64,000 bases of DNA from an uncultured Veillonella sp. (lineage in GTDB: Bacteria; Bacillota; Negativicutes; Veillonellales; Veillonellaceae): NCBI RefSeq assembly GCF_900545795.1, contig NZ_URAR01000009.1, positions 26,702 to 90,701 of the forward strand, in the 5' to 3' direction. Below the pieces are notes generated by a model that was not told the origin of the DNA, ran no database searches, and worked only from the letters and a program-made list of their open reading frames with translations. A program made the translations under genes and the position numbers. Below, piece after piece: positions 16,389-24,090 of this stretch (its first letter is position 1; the number at the start of each line of letters is the position of its first letter).

Positions 16389-18299
16389 ATGTCAGACGTA
16401 AAAATTATTTTGCCAGATAATAGTGAAAAAGCCTATCCTGCTGGCACAACTTTAGGAGAAGCAGTAAAACAATTATCCAACAGTCTTGCTAAAAAAGTAT
16501 TGGCTGCTGACGTTGATGGAGAATTAACAGACCTTCGTGAAGAAGTAAAAGATGGCTCTCATGTAAGCTTCTTAACTTTTAACGAACAAGGTGGTAAAGA
16601 CGCTCTTCGTCATAGTGCATCTCATATTATGGCGCAGGCTATTAAACGCCTTTGGCCAGAAGCTAAATTAGCTATTGGTCCTGCTATTGAAAATGGCTTC
16701 TACTATGATTTAGACATGGAACATGTGCTTGTACCTGAAGATCTACCTAAGATTGAACAAGAAATGCAACGCATTGTAAAAGAAAACTTACCAATTCAAA
16801 AAGAAGTTATCTCTCGTGAAGAAGCGCTTAAATTATTTAAAGAAAAACACGAAGATTATAAAGTTGAATTGATTGAAGATTTGCCAGCTGATGAAGAAAT
16901 TTCCATGTATCGTCAAGGTGAATTCGTTGACCTTTGCGCTGGCCCACATGTGGCAGCAACTGGTAAAGTAAAAGCCTTCAAACTTCAAAACATTGCAGGT
17001 GCTTACTGGCGTGGCGATGAAAAGAACAAAATGTTGCAACGTATTTATGGTACAGCCTTTGAAAAGAAAGAAGAATTAGAAGAATACTTACATTTACTTG
17101 AAGAAGCGGCTCGCCGTGACCACCGTAAATTAGGTAAAGAGCTTGGTCTTTTCGTATTAAAAGAGCAAGGCCCTGGGTTCCCATTCTTTTTACCAAAAGG
17201 TATGGCTCTTCGCAATGAGTTAGAAAACTTCTGGCGTGAAGTACATCATGACTTTGATTATGAAGAAGTGCGTACACCAATTATCTTGAATCGCCAGCTT
17301 TGGGAACAATCTGGTCACTGGTTCCATTATCGTGAAAATATGTATACTACTATGATCGATGATGAAGATTATGCAATCAAACCAATGAACTGCCCAGGCA
17401 GTATTTTAGTATACCAAAACGAAATGCACTCTTATCGCGACTTGCCAATTCGCATGGCTGAACTTGGCCTTGTACATCGTCATGAATTATCTGGTGCTTT
17501 ACATGGTTTATTCCGCGTTCGTAGCTTCACTCAAGATGATGCTCATGTATTCATGTTGCCATCTCAAATTAAAGCGGAATTAATTAAAGTTATCGAGTTA
17601 TTCGACCGCATTTATAGTCAATTTGGTTTAAGCTATCGCGTAGAATTGAGCACTAAACCAGATAATGCTATGGGTGATGATGCAATTTGGGAATCTGCTA
17701 CTAATGCACTTCGCGAAGCAATTGAAGAAAAAGGCATTCCATACCAAATTAATGAAGGGGATGGCGCTTTCTATGGTCCTAAACTTGACTTCCATATTCG
17801 CGACTCCATCGGCCGTACTTGGCAATGTGGTACTATCCAATTGGATATGAACCTTCCTGAACGCTTCCAAATGGAATATATTGGTGAAGATGGTCAAAAA
17901 CATCAACCAATCATGATTCACCGTGCTTGCTTTGGCTCCATGGAACGTTTCATTGGTATCTTAATTGAACACTATGCTGGTGCATTCCCAACTTGGTTGG
18001 CACCTGTACAAGTTAAAATTTTACCAATCAGCGAAAAACATGTAGCTTATGCTGAAACATTGCGTAAAGCTTTCAAAGATGCTTACATTCGTGTAGAACT
18101 TGATGATCGCAATGAAAAAATCGGTTATAAGATTCGCCAAGCACAAATGGAAAAAGTTCCTTACATGTTAGTTGTAGGGGATAAGGAAGAAGAAGAAGGT
18201 GCAGTAGCTATCCGTAAACGCGGTGAAGGCGAAGTGGGTAGCAAGAAATGGGAAGACTTCTTACAAGATATTGTGGCAGAAGCGAAAGACCGCAAATAA
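16389..18299 (+). CDS. thrS: threonyl-tRNA synthetase
   Basis: 636 residues, full length: an N-terminal TGS domain (about 1-63), an editing domain with HSASHIMAQA and DLCAGPHV, the class II catalytic core (MNCPGSILVYQNEMHSYRDL; VRSFTQDDAHVF; HRACFGSMERFIGILIEHYA) and the anticodon-binding domain at the end (VKILPISEKHVAYA). The three zinc ligands of the active site (Cys of MNCPG, His of DDAH and a late His) are in place. Perfect AAGGAGG precedes the ATG. Controlled by the T-box leader upstream. Confidence 0.98.
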   Translation: MSDVKIILPDNSEKAYPAGTTLGEAVKQLSNSLAKKVLAADVDGELTDLREEVKDGSHVSFLTFNEQGGKDALRHSASHIMAQAIKRLWPEAKLAIGPAIENGFYYDLDMEHVLVPEDLPKIEQEMQRIVKENLPIQKEVISREEALKLFKEKHEDYKVELIEDLPADEEISMYRQGEFVDLCAGPHVAATGKVKAFKLQNIAGAYWRGDEKNKMLQRIYGTAFEKKEELEEYLHLLEEAARRDHRKLGKELGLFVLKEQGPGFPFFLPKGMALRNELENFWREVHHDFDYEEVRTPIILNRQLWEQSGHWFHYRENMYTTMIDDEDYAIKPMNCPGSILVYQNEMHSYRDLPIRMAELGLVHRHELSGALHGLFRVRSFTQDDAHVFMLPSQIKAELIKVIELFDRIYSQFGLSYRVELSTKPDNAMGDDAIWESATNALREAIEEKGIPYQINEGDGAFYGPKLDFHIRDSIGRTWQCGTIQLDMNLPERFQMEYIGEDGQKHQPIMIHRACFGSMERFIGILIEHYAGAFPTWLAPVQVKILPISEKHVAYAETLRKAFKDAYIRVELDDRNEKIGYKIRQAQMEKVPYMLVVGDKEEEEGAVAIRKRGEGEVGSKKWEDFLQDIVAEAKDRK

Positions 18300-18413
18300 T
18301 ATACCACTGTACTGAGGCAGTACCTATGCTAGTATCGGCTCGATGATTAGGTAGGCATTTTACACGCGGTGCTAGTAAAGCTGGATATAAAGATATCATT
18401 ACCTTATAATCGC

Positions 18414-18540
18414 GTCATATAAGACATAATTATAGCGGTGTACTATAAAACATAATTTATAGACATGTCATGTGTGGCATAGTTTATGAAGATGTTGTAT
18501 AAGACATAATGTATAGTCGTGTTATATAAGACATAATAAA
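18414..18540. repeat. degenerate tandem repeat, about 25-28 bp, five units
   Basis: Units built around TATAAGACATAAT, exact at 18418-18430, 18498-18510 and 18525-18537, with two diverged units between. It lies between thrS and its terminator-like hairpin. No coding potential. Confidence 0.65.
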
Positions 18541-18605
18541 AGCCCAGGAGAACGGGATGGTTAGGCCACTGTGGCTAGGTCCCGAGTCTCTTGGGCTTTT
18601 TGCTT
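18538..18605 (+). terminator. branched terminator downstream of thrS
   Basis: Outer stem 18538-18551 with 18587-18600 (one G-T pair), an inner CGGGA/TCCCG stem and a GCCAC/GTGGC hairpin, then five T. This is larger than a standard terminator and may be a structured RNA end. Confidence 0.75.
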
Positions 18606-18731
18606 TGTATGTTGTTTTTTGTTTTGTATGTAATTACTTGGCTTAGATTTTTAGCCTTGCATCTTGAAAGGATTAAGAAAAACTTTTACAATAAGTTAAG
18701 GATTAATATATTATGTTTGAGGAGTTGTAAT

Positions 18732-19304
18732 ATGAAAAAGAATCGTGTAAGTAAGGCGCCTGCTGAGACTGCTGAAGTTATTGCAGGTCTTGAGCGCCTA
18801 TATCCATACTATCAATCCATTGAGCAGGTGGAAGATCAAAAAGCGGAGCTCTTAGCAGATAGAGCAAAGACATTGGGACATACATACTATACGCCTAAAG
18901 GACTTATTATTCATCTTGTTTTAGGGGTGATTATCTTTGGTATTGTATGGTTTTGGCATAGCAAGGCACCTAATGTTGTGACTGGTTATATTGTGGAATT
19001 TGGCTTCCCTAATTTTGTGGGCTTATTTGCTATTTGGATGGCTATGATTGCTCTCTTTAGAAAAGCAGGTCATGCTAAACGACGCCAATTAATTGATAAG
19101 CAAGTCGCTAAATATGATGAATATATTATTGCCATTAAACGTCAAATTACGGATGATTTTATCCCCGTAAATTGCCGGACTACAGAAGCTATTACTTTTA
19201 TGAAGGAAAAGCTTGAAGCAGGGGACGCTGTATCTTTTAAAGAGGCACAGCAGCAATATTATGAAATTCAAAAAGACGAGCGTCAACAAAAAGCAGAGCA
19301 GTAA
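18732..19304 (+). CDS. membrane protein with two helices, function unknown
   Basis: 190 residues. A soluble N-terminal part is followed by two hydrophobic helices (LIIHLVLGVIIFGIVWFW and VGLFAIWMAMIALF), then a charged C-terminal helix (RRQLIDKQVAKYDEYIIAIK ... QQQYYEIQKDERQQKAEQ). The start at 18732 has GAGGAG 7 bases upstream (18719-18724); reading could extend upstream in frame through the terminator to 18591, but that part lacks a Shine-Dalgarno. No family recognised. Confidence 0.75.
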   Translation: MKKNRVSKAPAETAEVIAGLERLYPYYQSIEQVEDQKAELLADRAKTLGHTYYTPKGLIIHLVLGVIIFGIVWFWHSKAPNVVTGYIVEFGFPNFVGLFAIWMAMIALFRKAGHAKRRQLIDKQVAKYDEYIIAIKRQITDDFIPVNCRTTEAITFMKEKLEAGDAVSFKEAQQQYYEIQKDERQQKAEQ

Positions 19305-19470
19305 AAAGTAAAAGAGGAAAAAGAAGCATAAGAGAAATGCAAAAGAACAGTAAGAGCGGGACATAGAAAAGATAAGTAAAAGAGAAACATTAAAGCGACT
19401 AGTAAAAATCAGCAAAAGAAAATAGGTAAAAGAACTAAATTAAAAGAGCTAAATAAAAAAGAGTTAAATA
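19305..19470. other. purine-rich low-complexity tract after the membrane-protein gene
   Basis: Strongly A/G-biased on the plus strand, with repeated AAAAGAG, TAAAAGA and GTTAAATAAAAAA-type words. No RBS or gene is seen. It resembles other purine-rich tails after genes in this window (23905-24010, 43902-43985, 47116-47215). Confidence 0.55.
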
Positions 19471-19506
19471 AAAAAGGTAGTGAAGCCTAGGCTTCACTAC
19501 CTTTTT
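19471..19506. terminator. bidirectional terminator, 36-bp palindrome
   Basis: Arms 19471-19487 and 19490-19506 are perfect complements (core GGTAGTGAAGCC) around TA; A-tract on one side and T-tract on the other serve both the upstream plus-strand gene and the minus-strand glutaredoxin-like gene. Confidence 0.92.
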
Positions 19507-19510
19507 GTTT

Positions 19511-19573
19511 TCTTGTACAGTGCAAATTAATTCTTGTACAGTGTAAATTAATTCTTGTACAGTGTAAATTAAT
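19511..19573. repeat. three tandem 21-bp repeats
   Basis: TCTTGTACAGTGTAAATTAA plus T, copies at 19511-19531, 19532-19552 and 19553-19573; the first differs by one base (C for T). Each holds TTGTACAG with an internal TGTACA palindrome. Confidence 0.9.
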
Positions 19574-19620
19574 ACTGCCTACAAGCATAATACGGGTGGA
19601 TATAATCCGTATATTTGGTA

Positions 19621-19896
19621 TTAGATTGCTTTATCGAATACAGCTTTAATTAAAGATTTTGTTTCTCCATAAGATTCGCCAGGATGAGCTTCGTACTGTT
19701 TGTCAGTGCCGAACCAAAGGTTTGGATAATAATCATATGGATGTGTTTTGAAGAGTTCAGCAGCATCGCTGTCTTCAACCCATTCAATTTTAATATCGTT
19801 GTAAGCAGGATTTTCTGCTTTTAATTCTTCAATGGCTTTAAATGCATTGTGGCAATAAGGGCAACCATTTAAATGAAAACCTAAAATTTCTTTCAT
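19621..19896 (-). CDS. glutaredoxin-like thiol-disulfide protein
   Basis: 91 residues with a thioredoxin-fold start MKEILGFHLNGCPYCHNAFK; CPYC is the classical glutaredoxin active site. It also has YYPNLWFG, where the cis-Pro loop of the fold is expected. It is probably a cytoplasmic dithiol reductase for low-molecular-weight thiols or proteins; partner unknown. AAGGAAG precedes the ATG on the minus strand. It reads towards the bidirectional terminator. Confidence 0.85.
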   Translation of the reverse strand: MKEILGFHLNGCPYCHNAFKAIEELKAENPAYNDIKIEWVEDSDAAELFKTHPYDYYPNLWFGTDKQYEAHPGESYGETKSLIKAVFDKAI

Positions 19897-20298
19897 AGTA
19901 TCGCTTCCTTTTCTTAATAATATGTATTGTACTATATTAATTAACTATTAAATAGATATATCTCTATTTATATATATTATACATCAAATGAATAAAAAAA
20001 TCACGGATCTTTTGTTAAATAGGCAGTTATAAAATAGAAATTAACTTACATAGACAGTTTTTTGTTGGTTAAAAATCAAACTGCGTATTGTATACAGTAT
20101 TATTTACGTAAATTATCCATATATTAGTATTTTTTGTATATACAAATGTCTTTCTTGTGCTATAATAAACCATGTTGATTCTATAGAGATGCTGTCATAG
20201 TATGTTGGGGGTGTCAATATACTGAGGAATTGACGACGGGGTTTGAGAGAATAAGAAAGAGACATAAATAGAGTGAAGCCTTGATGGGAGGGAGACGT
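19897..20298. other. divergent intergenic region before the amino-acid permease
   Basis: AT-rich, 402 bp. It contains a perfect palindrome TTGTATATACAA (20134-20145) and a TATAAT at 20161-20166 that is the likely -10 of the permease gene; the palindrome covers the -35 area and is a candidate operator. The long 5' untranslated part (20175-20298) has no recognised riboswitch. Confidence 0.5.
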
Positions 20299-21684
20299 AT
20301 GCAAGATGATAAGACCCTCGCTAGGGGGCTTAAGAATCGCCACGTACAATTAATTGCAATTGGTGGCGCCATTGGGACGGGATTATTTTTAGGATCAGGT
20401 CATTCGGTGGCCTTGGCAGGTCCGGCCATACTTTTTTCCTACATAATCACAGGCATCGTATGTTTCTTTATGATGCGTGCCCTAGGAGAACTACTTTTAT
20501 CTAACACGGAATATCATACTTTTGTGGAATTTGTGCAAGACTATATGGGCGAGCGAGCGGCCTTTGTGACTGGCTGGACCTATTGGTTTTGTTGGATATC
20601 CGTTGCTATGGCAGATATTACAGCAGTTGGGATTTATGTGAAATTTTGGTTTCCTTATATAGAAACTTGGATTCCTAGCCTGATTGTATTAAGTATATTA
20701 GTGTTGTTAAATTTATTAACAGTTAAATTATTTGGTGAAATTGAGTTTTGGTTTGCCTTAATAAAAGTCATTGCCATTATAGCTTTAATTGGCTTGGGAT
20801 TATATTTTATTTTCTCTGGGCAAACAACTACAGCAGGGACCGCCTCATTTTCCAATTTATGGAATCATGGTGGTTGGTTCCCACGCGGTATGGGAGGCTT
20901 TGTACAGTCCTTCCAGATGGTAGTGTTTGCGTTTGCAGGCATTGAGCTGGTAGGCCTTACAGCAGGGGAAACGCAGAATCCTCATAAAGTAATACCTCAG
21001 TCAATCAATAGCATTCCTGTGCGCATTATATTATTTTATGTAGGTGCTTTAGGTGTGATTATGAGTATTTTCCCTTGGGATGCGGTCAATCCTGATCGAA
21101 GTCCTTTTGTGGAAGTATTCTTAGCTGTTGGTATTGTAGGGGCTGCATCGATAGTTAATTTTGTCGTTTTAACTTCAGCAGCGTCGGCTTGTAATAGTGG
21201 TGTATTTAGTACGAGCCGTTTACTTTATTCATTGGCTAAACGTTGTCACGCACCAGGTAAACTTGAAATGCTTACTAGTAAGCAAGTACCAGCAAATGCC
21301 CTTTTATTATCGGTATTGGTTATTTGTTTAGTGGTGGCGATGCAATATATTGTGCCAGAAGGCGTATTTGTTATGATTACGAGTGTGGCTACTTTCTGCT
21401 TCTTATATATTTGGGCGACTATTACGATTTGCCATATGAAATTTGTAAAAGCACGTCCTGATTTAGCGGCAAAGAGCAAATTTAAAATGCCATTATTCCC
21501 TTATTTAAATTATTTAGTATTAGCTTTCTTTGCCTTTGTGCTTGTGACCTTAGCTTTTAATCCAGCTACACGCGTGGCCTTATTAGTTACACCGGTATGG
21601 TTTGTGATTCTATTGGCTATCTACCAAGTGAGGAAACAAAATGAAGGGCGTGAGCTAGAAGAAGCACAGATGACAAAAGAATAA
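20299..21684 (+). CDS. amino acid permease, AAT/APC family
   Basis: 461 residues, about twelve membrane helices. The start LARGLKNRHVQLIAIGGAIG is the AAT-family signature (LysP, ProY, GabP, AroP type), followed by TGLFLGSG. It imports amino acids with H+; the substrate cannot be named from sequence. The start at 20299 fits GGAGGGAG just upstream; ATG 20284 lies before that Shine-Dalgarno. It stands alone, with a terminator about 100 bases after it. Confidence 0.92.
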   Translation: MQDDKTLARGLKNRHVQLIAIGGAIGTGLFLGSGHSVALAGPAILFSYIITGIVCFFMMRALGELLLSNTEYHTFVEFVQDYMGERAAFVTGWTYWFCWISVAMADITAVGIYVKFWFPYIETWIPSLIVLSILVLLNLLTVKLFGEIEFWFALIKVIAIIALIGLGLYFIFSGQTTTAGTASFSNLWNHGGWFPRGMGGFVQSFQMVVFAFAGIELVGLTAGETQNPHKVIPQSINSIPVRIILFYVGALGVIMSIFPWDAVNPDRSPFVEVFLAVGIVGAASIVNFVVLTSAASACNSGVFSTSRLLYSLAKRCHAPGKLEMLTSKQVPANALLLSVLVICLVVAMQYIVPEGVFVMITSVATFCFLYIWATITICHMKFVKARPDLAAKSKFKMPLFPYLNYLVLAFFAFVLVTLAFNPATRVALLVTPVWFVILLAIYQVRKQNEGRELEEAQMTKE

Positions 21685-21786
21685 TACAGTTTTAGAGAAT
21701 GGCTAAGTTTTAAACTTATCTGTTATGTGTAGGATGTAGTATCTTAATATTAAAAAATAATAGTTAATTTTCTTATTTTAGCTTTT

Positions 21787-21847
21787 TAAGAGTCTTTTGT
21801 AGAGTTTTTGCATATATAATGCATGATTCTATAAAAGGCTCTTTTTT
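21787..21847 (+). terminator. terminator after the amino acid permease
   Basis: Imperfect stem AAGAGTCTTTTGTAGAG / CTATAAAAGGCTCTTTT with a long AT-rich loop and T6 tract. Confidence 0.7.
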
Positions 21848-21943
21848 ATATGCTATTAATGAATGCTTGCTAGTTTTAAAATATGAACAGCTCTGATACA
21901 ATAGAGATAATATATATTATTGGTGAACATAAAGACATAAATT

Positions 21944-22090
21944 GAAAAGTTAGATATGAGCTAAAAGTTTAATTATACACTAAAAAGTTAGATATGAGCT
22001 GAAAGTTTAGTCATAAACTAAAAAATTAGTTATATGCAAAAACTTTAGCTATAAGTTAAAAATTTAGTTATAAGTTATAAGTTAAAAACT
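21944..22090. repeat. degenerate 38-39-bp tandem repeats upstream of the GTPase cluster
   Basis: First copy 21944-21982, second 21983-22020 (AAAAGTTAGATATGAGCT shared), followed by two more diverged copies rich in TTTAG(T/C)TATAAGTTA. No gene in 21685-22170 otherwise. Confidence 0.65.
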
Positions 22091-22170
22091 CGACTGCGAG
22101 TGAAATCGTCGATTATAGTAGACCTTCAGCTGTATTAGGCTATAGGGGATAGATTAGGTTAGAGGTGTTT

Positions 22171-23904
22171 ATGGAGCACACATTATGTATAGGGGTAAAA
22201 AGACGCTTAGATTCGATTAAGTCTGTCTTACAGCATATGGAGATGACTCATTTAGGAAAAGATTTGGTTTTAGATTATATAGACTTGTTAGATGAGGCAT
22301 TAGTATGTCAGGAGTTAAGTGCTAATTTATGTAGTTCGCCGGATTCTTTAGGGGGTGAGTCTGGAGCATTTATTTTAAAGGAATCGAAGGTACCGGATGG
22401 AATGCCGATGCAAGCGGAGCAGGGGCGTATGGCGGTACAATCGGAGAAATCGGATTACGATTTAAGTAAGCTGCACCAATGGGCATTACACTTAGCTTGT
22501 TTTTTATTAGTGTTATATTCTTTTTATGAAGATGTAAGGCAGCAGACTGCTAATGAAATAAAATATGCGTTGCGTCTACAGCGACAAGTGCAATTGATGG
22601 ACATAGAGATAGGTGTGCGTGGCCTTGTAAAGAATATAAGCATAGATCATCCTTTTTTAGAGGCTGCTATATTGAAATGGAATCTTCAGGGAACAGAACT
22701 TCATAATGATGGTTATGAACAGTTTCGAGCTCTTATGAATGACATACAGCCTTATGCTACATATGAAGTATTTTGCCATCACTATAGAGCAGGCGACTAT
22801 GATTATGTGTTGGACTTAGGACAATGGTTACTAATGCAGTATGGCCAGCATAGCGCCTATAGTCAGTGTAGAACCAATGGATATCAATCTACTGAACTTA
22901 CAGGTGAGGAAGTAGTAGCTAGTGAGGATAATAATAGTGAAGTTGCACTTGGTAAATCGTTAGCTAGAAAATCTACATTGAGTGATTCTACAGCAAGTCG
23001 TCATATAGCATATATATTAGCTCATATTAGATTATGTATGGCGAAGATTTATTTGTATCATATGGAGGCGACTAACAGACATAGCTTAGCGCTACATTTG
23101 TTAATAGAACTGAAAGAATTACAGTACATACCATATATGCCGGAAATTGCCTATCAGTGGGCACAATTAATTATTCAATGTCCAGAGGTTCTTCAGGAAA
23201 CATATAATGACTCTAAGGCGACGAAGGGAACATTTTTGCAATTAACTGCCGAAGAAATGGCTCTGATATATTATGAAGAAGCAGCACAAGCGGGTTATAT
23301 ACCAGCATTGTTAAAATTAGGTGCCATGTATCAGGATAGGGGACGCACAGATGAAGTACATAAAGCACGGGCTTGGCTTCATAAAGCGGCACAATATAAT
23401 AGCCCAGAAGCTTATGGGCGTTTAGGGCGCCTATATAGCGATTGGGAAATGTCCGAAGTTTTTGATAAAACTAAGGCGCTCTATTGGGCCCTAAAAGGTT
23501 TAGATGTGGAGGATGAAGAGTCCTTGTTTGTGCTTATCAATATCTTTGTATGGGGGCTCAATGGTGCAATAGAGCCTGACTATAAGGCTGCTGTTGAGAT
23601 CTTAGAAGGGCGAGTTAAAGAACAAAGTTTATTCTTGTTTTTACTGGGCAAGATGTATGTTACTGGCGGCTATGGTATTTTTAAAGATATGACAAAAGGA
23701 CTTTCCTATCTTGAAGAGGCTGCTAAACTAGGTCACCTAGAATCGGCTTATATGTTAGGAACTACCGCTGCTAGCATAGATATGATTGTACCTAATTATG
23801 AGGTGGCCTTATTCTGGTTGCGTCACGCTGTAACTAAGGGGCATGTTAAGGCGCGTGATGCATTGCGCCAGGTTGAGGCACAATGTAGTGGGAAAAATCG
23901 ATAG
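22171..23904 (+). CDS. Sel1-repeat (TPR-like) protein
   Basis: 577 residues. The N-terminal half is not recognised and includes one hydrophobic segment (LHLACFLLVLYSF) near residue 110. The C-terminal half (from about 370) holds Sel1-like helical repeats: ALLKLGAMYQDRG, AYGRLGRLYSDW, FLFLLGKMYVTGGYGIFKD, SAYMLGTTAAS. Such repeats are protein-protein scaffolds. The ATG at 22171 is chosen (AGAGG 5 bases upstream) over a GTG at 22165. It is first in a same-strand cluster with three dynamin-like GTPases, and the next gene also carries Sel1 repeats, so the two may form a scaffold together. Function unknown. Confidence 0.8.
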   Translation: MEHTLCIGVKRRLDSIKSVLQHMEMTHLGKDLVLDYIDLLDEALVCQELSANLCSSPDSLGGESGAFILKESKVPDGMPMQAEQGRMAVQSEKSDYDLSKLHQWALHLACFLLVLYSFYEDVRQQTANEIKYALRLQRQVQLMDIEIGVRGLVKNISIDHPFLEAAILKWNLQGTELHNDGYEQFRALMNDIQPYATYEVFCHHYRAGDYDYVLDLGQWLLMQYGQHSAYSQCRTNGYQSTELTGEEVVASEDNNSEVALGKSLARKSTLSDSTASRHIAYILAHIRLCMAKIYLYHMEATNRHSLALHLLIELKELQYIPYMPEIAYQWAQLIIQCPEVLQETYNDSKATKGTFLQLTAEEMALIYYEEAAQAGYIPALLKLGAMYQDRGRTDEVHKARAWLHKAAQYNSPEAYGRLGRLYSDWEMSEVFDKTKALYWALKGLDVEDEESLFVLINIFVWGLNGAIEPDYKAAVEILEGRVKEQSLFLFLLGKMYVTGGYGIFKDMTKGLSYLEEAAKLGHLESAYMLGTTAASIDMIVPNYEVALFWLRHAVTKGHVKARDALRQVEAQCSGKNR

Positions 23905-23961
23905 AGATAATAGCTCGAGATAATAGATAGAGACAATAGCTAGGGCAAATAGATAGCAAAA

Positions 23962-24011
23962 GTAGATAAGAAGAATAGAAAGAAAAGTAGATAAGAAAAA
24001 CAGAAAGAAAA
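23962..24011. repeat. two 25-bp purine-rich tandem repeats
   Basis: GTAGATAAGAAGAATAGAAA plus GAAAA (23962-23986) repeated with two changes at 23987-24011, inside a purine-rich gap 23905-24090. Confidence 0.8.
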
Positions 24012-24090
24012 CGTAGCTAGGAAAAATGAAGCTTAGTGTTTACTTATAAAGATAATGCTGTATTAGGGAGTTTGTGAGGATAGCCATTCT

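Noticed and set aside
18591..18731. N-terminal extension of the membrane protein
   Set aside because: It would start within the T-tract of a terminator; GAGGAG before 18732 marks the real start.
19511..19573. CRISPR-like array
   Set aside because: The 21-bp units are directly joined with no spacers and there are no cas genes.
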